From Hofstenia miamia (Eukaryota; Xenacoelomorpha; Acoela; Hofsteniidae), in assembly GCA_900660155.1 (NCBI GenBank), contig CABFPE010001166.1, forward strand, positions 1,181-37,146: a stretch of DNA of 35,966 bases. Reading direction: 5' to 3'. The position numbers and the translations under genes are program-made. The notes under the pieces were generated by a model. The model was not told where the DNA came from and made no database searches. It was given only the letters and a program-made list of their open reading frames with translations. The stretch's first letter is position 1; each line of letters starts with the position of its first letter. Shown here one piece after another: positions 29,520-35,966 of this stretch.

Positions 29520-30222
29520 TCATTCTATGCAAATATCCAGCATTATATACAGTCTTCCCATCCCTGTGAATTCTATTATTTGACCTTGTTCACTACAAAA
29601 CTTTATATTTATTATATCAATGTATGATCTTGACACTGGCTTATACATTGGATTTTGCTTTTCATGATGTATTATGGTCATGGTACTTGGTTTGGCAAAT
29701 TGTGTCAACACCAATGGGGATTTATCCAGTAGGGGTAATCAAGTGCTACCAACAAATTGAGGTTCTACAATATTGGTTTGTACCATTAAAACATGATTTC
29801 CACCATATATGTCATGTTCATAGCTCACATCAGTTGTTGTATTTGGATAAATTTTTCCATAAAATCCTAGCATTTCACCAGCCTTGTTTAAATCCACCTT
29901 CTATTCCAACTTGTTTGTTGCTTGTAAGCATCTATCAACCAATTTAAGTTGTATTGAAACACCTTTGGGCTTAAGAATGGAGTTTATATCTTTATACAAA
30001 TCATTGAAGTTATGCACATGTTTGGAATAAAACCACAAATGAAATTTGGTTCCATCTTTTCTTAAAACCCACCCCTTCTTAAGATTAAGAAATTTCAATA
30101 ACCACTACTTCACGTGCATTATTAATTGGTTCATTCAAATACATAGTAAATTTGCCCAACCCTGCTGGGCAGCACATTCCATCTTCTCCACATTTGTCAG
30201 ATATTAGCATTACAAGAACCAT
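29520..30222 (-). pseudogene. Penton-type minor capsid protein (single jelly-roll), broken
   Basis: Polintons encode a single jelly-roll protein that forms the vertices of the predicted capsid. The N-terminal frame from ATG 30222 contains KFTMYLNEPINNAREVVVIE, the usual F-x-x-x-L...E-x-x-I strand pair. The next frame (30098-29901) begins MKFLNLKKGWVLRKDGTKFH. After more breaks the last frame (29714-29520) holds SRSYIDIINIKFCSEQGQII followed by EFTGMGRLYIMLDI, the typical C-terminal strands (Y-I-x-x-I-x-I...G-x-x-I-x-F...G-x-x-x-x-x-L). At least two frameshifts and several stops (for example TAA after VVVIEIS) are present. It is the last gene of the cluster before the terminus. Assignment rests on pattern memory, not on a search. 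Confidence 0.6.
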
Positions 30223-30469
30223 TCTTTCACATCAATCTATACATTTCCCATCAATCAAGTGAAGTTTAAAGCATACATATTTATTAAGTAAAAGCACAAA
30301 CTATTTACGAATATGTTTAAAAATCAAAAATTTTATAATTACCTCACACAAGAAATCATTGTCAAGTTGATAAAACACAAGTGTATTTTATAATGAGGTG
30401 TGTGAAGTGATTCAATACAAAATGCTTTGCTAGTGAAATAAAAAATGAAAAATCAATTTATTATGCACT

Positions 30470-30830
30470 ATTCACAAATTTCATCAATGAAAAAGTATTA
30501 TTTCCAATTGTCAATGCCACATATTGGAGATGTTCCTTGTAATTTTGTTTTTCTATCACCCTTATAAATGCGAAATCCTGGATAGGCAGTGTGACAATAG
30601 TGTTAAATGTCAGGATAATGTTTTAATAGACATGCAAGAGAATTTTTGAAAATTAAGTCATCATTGTCATCTCATATAATCAACAACCAATTTGTACCAG
30701 GGTGATTGCAGGGACTTGCATTTGCAATTACTAATGAGCAATGAGCCTTGAACCAAACTTAGTTGAATATCAGCTGATGCATGTACACATAGAGCCAACA
30801 CAATCAAGACGGTAGATGGCCTAAAATTCG
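30470..30830 (-). pseudogene. PRO: Adenain-like cysteine protease (PRO), catalytic His lost
   Basis: The maturation protease of Polintons belongs to the adenovirus endopeptidase (C5) family with a His-Asp/Glu-Cys triad. The minus strand reads LVIANASPCNHPGTNWLLII around 30740-30675, corresponding to the family's I-V-N-T-x...P-G-x-H-W-x-x-I block. The histidine is replaced by asparagine (AAT, 30692-30690). Further on come DDNDDLIFKNSLACLLKHYP and, around 30545-30515, KLQGTSPICG, the expected L-Q...S-x-x-C-G block with the nucleophilic cysteine kept. Two or more in-frame stops interrupt it. No long ORF shows this gene. It lies between the 112-aa ORF and the minor capsid gene. Confidence 0.72.
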
Positions 30831-30863
30831 TACATTACACTAAAATCTGTAAAATATTGGATA

Positions 30864-31202
30864 TCAATTGCCAATTCCAAATTCTCTTTTAACAAAACCA
30901 TAGTTATCAAGGTAAATTGCGTGTATTCTAAACAGTTTTGACCATTTCAAAAGTGAGTGTAGTCTCGAATTATCAATTCCAATCAATCCTCCATGGGGAT
31001 TCATTTGCAAAACCTTTTCAACACTGACATTGTGTATACCATATTTCTGTAATAGATAGTTTGTAACATGTGCAAACTTTAAATGCAGGTCTTTGGTAGA
31101 GTGAATACAACCTTCCACTGCACAAATTTTGTCAAGTTTCAACATCTTTCTACAATACAATGATTTACAAAACACATATATTATCCTTTTATAACTTTTC
31201 AC
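30864..31202 (-). CDS. Unrecognised 112-residue Polinton B protein, intact
   Basis: An uninterrupted frame starting at ATG 31202, overlapping the end of the major capsid frame (31189) by 14 bases and ending just before the protease remnant. Near the middle it contains CAVEGCIHSTKDLHLKFAHV and, later, VEKVLQMNPHGGLIGIDNSR and HAIYLDNYGFVKREFG. It has no signal peptide, membrane segment or motif that I know. The first 15-20 residues may be frame extension. By position it could be a minor virion component or the lost N-terminal part of the protease; both are guesses. Confidence 0.5.
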   Translation of the reverse strand: MKSYKRIIYVFCKSLYCRKMLKLDKICAVEGCIHSTKDLHLKFAHVTNYLLQKYGIHNVSVEKVLQMNPHGGLIGIDNSRLHSLLKWSKLFRIHAIYLDNYGFVKREFGIGN

Positions 31203-32481
31203 TGTTTATCAGTATAGACTTTGGAATTGGTTCCCCCAAAACAATAACTTCCATCAATTCAGTTAGTGTGTTTTTAAAATCCAGTGTTAAACATATATTC
31301 TCACTGCTCAATTCAGGATACAAAACCTCATTGTTGGACTCTGCAATGCTAGTCATATCAAAAACCATAATCATGTGTTTGTTATATTGTGTGTAGGGGA
31401 TTCCACTGCCATCATTATTTATCCCCAGAGCCTCTATTAATTGATAATATGCCTGCACATAGTTGTCACCTCCAACTAACATGGGGGATGCATGCTATAT
31501 TTGATCCTCCATGGGTTATAGTAAATTGATGGAGTCCTCTAAATTTATATGAAAACAGATTTGTAAACATTGTGCCTGTAAACTGATGATTTGGAACAAT
31601 TGCCAAGGGATTCTTCTAATGGGTTCATTGGAAAAAACATTGTCTCTAGTGTGTTCTGACCTGCTGGAATTATAAATGTATGTGTAAGTGTCATGTAGCA
31701 GGAGTTGTCAATAGCATTTTTTCAATTGCCAAATGTACACTTTCTGTGACCTTGAGCTTTCTTAGAGTTATGAAGGCACCTGAAATTTGCATTTTGTAAT
31801 CAGCATTATCATCTGCAATTAAGGAAAAATCGTCTTGTGATCTTAAAAGCTTTAGCTGAATATCAACACTGGGTATTAGAAATTTTTCACATTGGAAAAA
31901 ATCAATTGCAAGAGGGCCATAGAAACTTGCCACCTGGCTTTCCATGGTTAGCACTCTATATCTATACTGACCATCTTTTTCATCTTCATCTTTTATCAGT
32001 TTATTGGGGTGTTTCTCATAATAATACCCACTTGATGTTAGTATTGAAGTCTTGCTGGCCGCACTTTTTGATAGTTCATTAGTAATCATAACTGTATGTG
32101 GCCATACTGCATACCTGTGTGTAGTAAAACATCATTTGCATATAAGCTATTATCACTAAACAATGAGTGTAAGGCGTTATTTTTTATACAAACTTGATCT
32201 TGTTTTGTATTGTCTGCGTCATCCCAAACTAGGTTCCCACCATCACTATTGCGCACAATTTTCACTGACAAACCAAGATATATACTTTGCAAATCAATGT
32301 ACTCATTTTGCTCCAACCTGAAATTAAATTCAATGAGTTGTCCTTTAAAACCAGAAGTTGGGAAATATTCCTGTGTACTACCTCCATTAAAGTTTACCAA
32401 CACCTGATCACATTCAAAAATATCCAAGCAAGAATGAGTGAATGTGGTCATGACGGGTATCAAACTAATATCAAGTGTCAA
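31189..32481 (-). pseudogene. MCP: Major capsid protein (double jelly-roll), two frameshifts
   Basis: The Polinton major capsid protein forms the predicted icosahedral shell. Frame 1 (32481-32086) has ECDQVLVNFNGGSTQEYFPT, QLIEFNFRLEQNEYIDLQSI and KNNALHSLFSDNSLYANDVL, matching the family's I-E-F...Y-I-D-L...N-N-x-L-H-S-L-F order. Frame 2 (32089-31691) has SGYYYEKHPNK, VASFYGPLAIDFFQCEKFLI and PSVDIQLKLLRS, the start of the second jelly-roll. Frame 3 (31482-31189) has GGDNYVQAYYQLIEALGINN, YNKHMIMVFDMTSIAESNN and ENICLTLDFKNTL, the usual C-terminal strands with the F-D-x-T signature. Frameshifts lie near 32090 and between 31690 and 31490. The total of about 430 codons is close to the expected length. 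Confidence 0.85.
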
Positions 32482-32644
32482 TGTGTAAAGCTATTTCTTT
32501 TTGAATATGCATGGACTAGGTTTACATTGTTTTTTTGCACTGGAAACTATAAATTGCTTAATTCCATGTTTTGTTTTAATTATTTTTGTTAAACCTTTCT
32601 GGCTCAGAGAAGCCATTACCAGTTTTTTCACAATTCCAACGTCA

Positions 32645-32926
32645 TTAATTAAATTGATTTCTGACTGTGTTTTTTGCTACATTGGCAATTCTTTGTTTTA
32701 AAACCTTTTTCACATTGTCACCAGAGACAATTTTGTTTAAACCTGAAATTGATGCATCCAAAATCTCATTACTGATATTGCTTAATACATTTTTCAAGGG
32801 TGGAATCATTTTCAATGCCAGTGGTATAGCAACATGCCCAAGTGTGGTAATTACTCCAAAGCCTTTTTGAAGAGTTATTGCTGTAGGGTTTCTACCACTC
32901 ACCTGTTCACTATAATATTGCTCCAT
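32645..32926 (-). CDS. PX-like small virion protein, intact
   Basis: 93 codons, uninterrupted, beginning MEQYYSEQVSGRNP. A short N-terminal Y-Y-x-E-Q-x-S/G-G segment followed by QKGFGVITTLGHVAIPLALK and a basic amphipathic tail ending KKVLKQRIANVAKNTVRN is the layout of the small protein found next to integrase and capsid genes in many Polintons (often named PX or adenovirus pX/pVI-like). The hydrophobic middle may bind membrane or capsid. The role is inferred from position and pattern. It starts about 40 bases after the integrase end. Confidence 0.6.
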   Translation of the reverse strand: MEQYYSEQVSGRNPTAITLQKGFGVITTLGHVAIPLALKMIPPLKNVLSNISNEILDASISGLNKIVSGDNVKKVLKQRIANVAKNTVRNQFN

Positions 32927-32965
32927 ACTGAATGATTTGACAATTACATGTATCAGTTATTTATA

Positions 32966-33890
32966 CTATTCTATTCTTGTCCATGCATGCTTCCTAATTA
33001 CTCCAGTGAATTCCTGTTGGTAGAATTTTCCTTTAATTATTTCGCCATCAGCATCACTACTATTTGACTTTAATTCATATGTAATGGAGATTCTGGGAAA
33101 CACTTTGTTTATTTTAAAAATCTCAGTTTGAAATTGGGAAATTCTTACCAGATCACCAAGGCAAAACAATGCTGTTAGGTAATGCTTATTACTAATGGTC
33201 ATTAGTTTTCCAATCAGGTATGGTACATGTTTTTTTCTTACAGAATTTGGAGACATGCCTATTGTACAATTTACTCTGGAATTTAAGACACCAAAAATTT
33301 GTTGAAATTTATCTATATATTTGTAACCCCCCTAAAGTGTAGATACTTGAATAGAATTTCTTTCAAACTCCTTATTGCTCTTTCCGCACACACTGCTTTC
33401 ATGTTTGAATTTGTGCTACACACTGTTATATTATTTCTATTGCAGAAATCATTAAATGCTCCTTTAAATCCTGTTCCCCTATCAACCCAAATCTTTTTCA
33501 CATTATGCCAGTTATCAAATTTTTAAAAGCAGACAACACATGACTAGCAGTTTTATTATACAATGGTTGTACACGAAATTTTTTTGACAAAATATCATAA
33601 CAAACAAGCAAGTACTTTATCCCTCTATTGTACAATGCTAGACTTTCAACAACTGCCAAATCCATAGTCAATATTTCATCAATACCAAATGCAATAACAC
33701 ACTGACGTGGCAATTTTCTCACAGCTGACTTGTGTATAGTGTGCATATCATTTGTAGCAAGGAAATTTCATACATTTTCCAGAGTTATTTTTGGGAATTT
33801 CAATTTAGCTTTGCAATACAACTCATAAGCACCTCCAAAACTAGCAGATGATCTTAACAAGGTGTACAACTGGTGCAAGTGTTTATTCAT
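32966..33890 (-). pseudogene. INT: Retroviral-type integrase (INT) with C-terminal chromo-like region, broken
   Basis: Integrates Polinton DNA through an RNase H-fold DDE core. It starts at ATG 33890. The N-terminal part (LRSSASFGGAYELY, then FPKITLENV) is followed by a TGA at 33770-33768, then HKSAVRKLPRQ. The catalytic acids are all present: D in DEILTMDLAVVE, D in KKIWVDRGTGFKGA, E in AVCAERAIRSLKEI. The next segment (YIDKFQQI, then CTIGMSPNSVRKKHVPYLIG) is the standard post-catalytic helix region. The C-terminus (FCLGDLVRISQFQTEIFKIN, later IIKGKFYQQEF) is the SH3/chromo-like tail typical of Polinton integrases. Frameshifts lie near 33500 and in a six-G run near 33326-33332. The start overlaps the preceding gene by the eight bases ATGAATAA. 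Confidence 0.9.
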
Positions 33891-34375
33891 TACAATTAAT
33901 TCCAACTATAAGTTCTTTTCTATTTATAGCCTCATAAATGCGATTATTTTTAACCAATTGGGCGGGAATTGCACCAATGCCATTTAAAATTGCACGCACA
34001 CATTGGTTCTGTCTTTTGTTTGGTGTTTGCAAGGCATTTTTGAAATTGGTAAATGATATTGAGCCAGCACTTCTATAAATTGTATCATTATGTAGGAGAG
34101 CACTTGTATTTGAACTGTTTAAAATGTTTTTTTAATTCATCACCAGTTGTGTTATCCTGTTGATATTGTTGTTGTTGAGTGGGTGTTTGAACAGCATTGC
34201 ATTTTACTTGTATATCATCTTGAATGAAAGGGGTTTGTTGTTGTTGTTGTGTGGAATAACAATTACTTGATTTTAGCTGGATACTATCACAGATAATATG
34301 CTGTTCTTGACAGCAATCTGATGTCAATCTATTGTAATTTTCCAGAGAAATAAGCACCATTTCAACTGCGGACAT
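33883..34375 (-). pseudogene. Q-rich Polinton protein of unknown function, one frameshift
   Basis: From ATG 34375 the frame reads MSAVEMVLISLENYNRL, with the M-V-L-I-x-x-E-x-Y-x-R-L start common to a conserved Polinton protein of unknown role. Two glutamine tracts follow (QQQQQ and QQQQYQQ). The frame ends at 34088. A shift near an A7 run (about 34125-34131) leads into a second frame with TSALLHNDTIYRSAGSISFT, CVRAILNGIGAIPAQLVKN and the end IVGINCNE, stopping at 33885-33883. The last codons overlap the integrase start. The gene sits between ATPase and integrase on the same strand. Confidence 0.5.
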
Positions 34376-34647
34376 TGTATATAATGATTTGAGATTTTAA
34401 TGTGTTTATATATAATATATAGTTCATCATAATGCGTAAAAGACAATTGAAAAATGCTAGTCCATTTGATGTTCTTAGAATTGTAATTTTTTTCGACTTT
34501 GAATGTTTTAATAGTGTGGTCTCCACATACTGACAGTATTTTAGAAATGTAGTCTTTTCATCAACAAGTGGAATAGTTCCTTGTTGAATGTTAAAAATGA
34601 TCCCTCATACTAAATTTAAAGTTTGATCATCTCCTAGGAGTTGAACC

Positions 34648-35343
34648 TTAGACTTTCTCGTGCATCCCATTAGGAATTTGTAAATGAGTTCTTGAATCAG
34701 TTCCATACAAAATTGGTCTACTTTCAAGGTTTGTTGAAAGACGTAATTCATTAGGAATGTCCTGAGTGAAATTTATAAACAAATAACCATATGGTTTGCT
34801 AATGGCCTTTTTATATGCAGCCAACAATTCACACATAATTCCCATCTGGGTTCCTAAAATTCTAATCTGTGCTGTGTCACATACTGAATTAAACAAAAAT
34901 ATTCCAGAAGCATTTTTCTGAATTAGACTTGAGTAATGTCCTTTTCAAAAAACTGAATGGGTGATTAATACAATACCACAGTTTAGGTGACTACCAGCTA
35001 TAATGAGATTTGCAAATGCCTCTGATTGTAGCAAAGTTTTGCTCATATCTTCAAATATTATTAACAAGTTTTGAACACTGTTTTCACCTAGTAAACTTTC
35101 TGAAAATTCCTTGAAAAATTCCCCACACTTTATTTTCAGTTTAAATTTGATATAAGTATTACTTTGGAAGTGATGGTAAAAAACAATTGCTTTGGAATAT
35201 TTATCAAAATAATCTTTATCAATTAATTTCCCAAGTAAGCTTGTTTTTCCTGAATTTGATGGACCACTGAAAATTAAAAACATTTGAGTTTTTTGTGAAG
35301 GAACAACATTGAATGTGGGGATAGTTTCTTTAAAATGAGAATA
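34648..35343 (-). pseudogene. ATP: Genome-packaging ATPase (FtsK/HerA, A32-like), one or more frameshifts
   Basis: This P-loop ATPase pumps DNA into the Polinton capsid. Counting from ATG 35283, Walker A is GPSNSGKTSL (residues 7-16), Walker B is LLIIFEDM (73-80), and GIVLITHSVF near residue 103 matches the sensor strand. The frame breaks at about 34945. A second frame (34896-34648) carries FNSVCDTAQIRILGTQMGIM, then KPYGYLFINFTQDIPNELRL and RPILYGTD, typical of the family's C-terminus. Upstream of the ATG the frame stays open for 20 codons to a TTTTTAG 3' splice-like site (exon start about 35343), so the gene may have an earlier exon. Total length is near the usual 220-250 residues. Confidence 0.87.
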
Positions 35344-35966
35344 CTAAAAAGTTTACATTAATTTATATATTTTTTTAAAAACCAAACACTTAGTTTCAAA
35401 TAATTCACATTTTTTTCCAATATTATATATTGATATATTCTTTTGTGGTTGAAGGTGTTACCAAACTTGCTAACATTGGTGTTAAAGCAACATCAAACTG
35501 GGGGACTAAGTATCACTTAACACATCAGAGATTGAATGCTTTGGCAATGGCTTTTTGGCAGATGCTAATAGGTATTTGGAATGAAATTGCATGAAGGCAA
35601 TGTTTTCAGAGAATGGAATGAGATGAGTAATTACCTTGATGTTTTGAAGACAGTTTTCACATCATGTGGTTGAATAAAATAACTCCATATTTTGAAGACA
35701 GTTTTCAGTGTTGAAGTGAACTTGGTTAACCATTTCCAAAATATGACTCTACAAAAGAACTCAGTACATAATTTAATTTTATTCTTTTGCTGAAATAATT
35801 TATTTCCCAGTGTACATGTTTTAAAATTATAAACGAATTTTTGCATTGAATGTTTATCTGATTATATTTGTTTTATCTCTTTACATCATTAAACTAAATT
35901 ATATATTATATATTTTTACAGATATATTTACATTTAGGTTTTGTTTTTCCTACATACACATTTTTT
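35344..35966. other. Polinton B interior without a recognised gene
   Basis: AT-rich. The 18-base direct repeat TTTTGAAGACAGTTTTCA occurs at about 35642 and 35692. The small minus-strand ORF at 35631-35846 is made of this repeat and adjoining low-complexity sequence and is not convincing. Confidence 0.45.

Larger units (their letters stand above)
27102..35966. mobile_element. Polinton/Maverick element B (virion and integration module), runs off the window
   Basis: A terminal repeat homologous to those of Polinton A (27102-27660) is followed, after 1.9 kb without genes, by eight minus-strand genes. In transcription order these are packaging ATPase, Q-rich protein, integrase, PX-like protein, major capsid, unknown 112-aa ORF, adenain-like protease and penton-type minor capsid. 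This set is diagnostic for Polintons (adintovirus-like). Genes are tightly packed with overlaps of a few bases. Most are frameshifted or carry stops; the PX-like and 112-aa frames are intact. The outermost 70 bases of the terminus are not recognisable. The polymerase and the right terminus would lie beyond base 35966. Confidence 0.85.

Noticed and set aside
29190..29627. 145-codon plus-strand ORF
   Set aside because: Composition is that of translated AT-rich DNA, and its 3' part is antisense to the minor capsid C-terminus.
30864..31202. Assignment of the 112-aa ORF as the protease
   Set aside because: It lacks the His-Trp and Cys-Gly blocks, which instead occur just downstream in broken frames.
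32210..32592. Plus-strand ORFs opposite the major capsid gene
   Set aside because: Antisense shadows of the capsid frames.

Overview
The window looks like an AT-rich invertebrate nuclear genome, most likely an arthropod. It holds three Tc1/mariner-type transposons, LINE reverse-transcriptase fragments, a THAP-domain remnant, GT-AG splice-like boundaries, microsatellites, a scaffold gap of Ns (24434-24792), and no operons or ribosome binding sites. Species assignment is inference. The dominant content is two Polinton/Maverick (adintovirus-like) elements, both degraded.

Region 1 (1-11.8 kb) is a graveyard of smaller elements: a nearly intact Tc1 transposase (2-925), a Tc1-like relic (1919-2310), a THAP-domain relic (minus strand, 2884-3135), two unrecognised coding-like stretches (3397-3570 plus; 4482-5000 minus), a frameshifted mariner (6104-7402) sitting in a TA microsatellite, a frameshifted gene with a DUF4246-like C-terminus (7452-8181), and a LINE 3' fragment (minus strand, 9551-9853).

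Region 2, Polinton A (about 11815-24812), is bounded by inverted repeats of about 0.7 kb whose outer 18-19 bases match. It holds a protein-primed-type family B DNA polymerase pseudogene on the plus strand, with C2H2 zinc fingers on an apparently spliced upstream exon. It also holds two genes on opposite strands that share an 'FLPK' domain, and two unrecognised minus-strand coding stretches. A 1.5-kb long-inverted-repeat element carrying a tRNA-like sequence is inserted in it. The polymerase lacks its motif C and has lost the motif A aspartate. No capsid, integrase, protease or ATPase gene was found in A.

Region 3 (24.8-27.1 kb) is flanking sequence with a LINE relic, diverged repeats, an unrecognised minus-strand ORF and a hAT-like end.

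Region 4, Polinton B (from about 27102 past the window end), starts with a terminal repeat homologous to those of A. It carries a tight minus-strand cluster, in transcription order: packaging ATPase, Q-rich protein, integrase, small PX-like virion protein, double jelly-roll major capsid protein, an unknown 112-residue ORF, adenain-like protease, and penton-type minor capsid protein. In the ordinary Polinton life cycle the polymerase replicates the genome, the integrase inserts it, and the capsid, protease and ATPase module packages it. Here the replication half lies in A and the visible virion and integration half in B. Most genes in both carry stops or frameshifts, so neither element looks autonomous.
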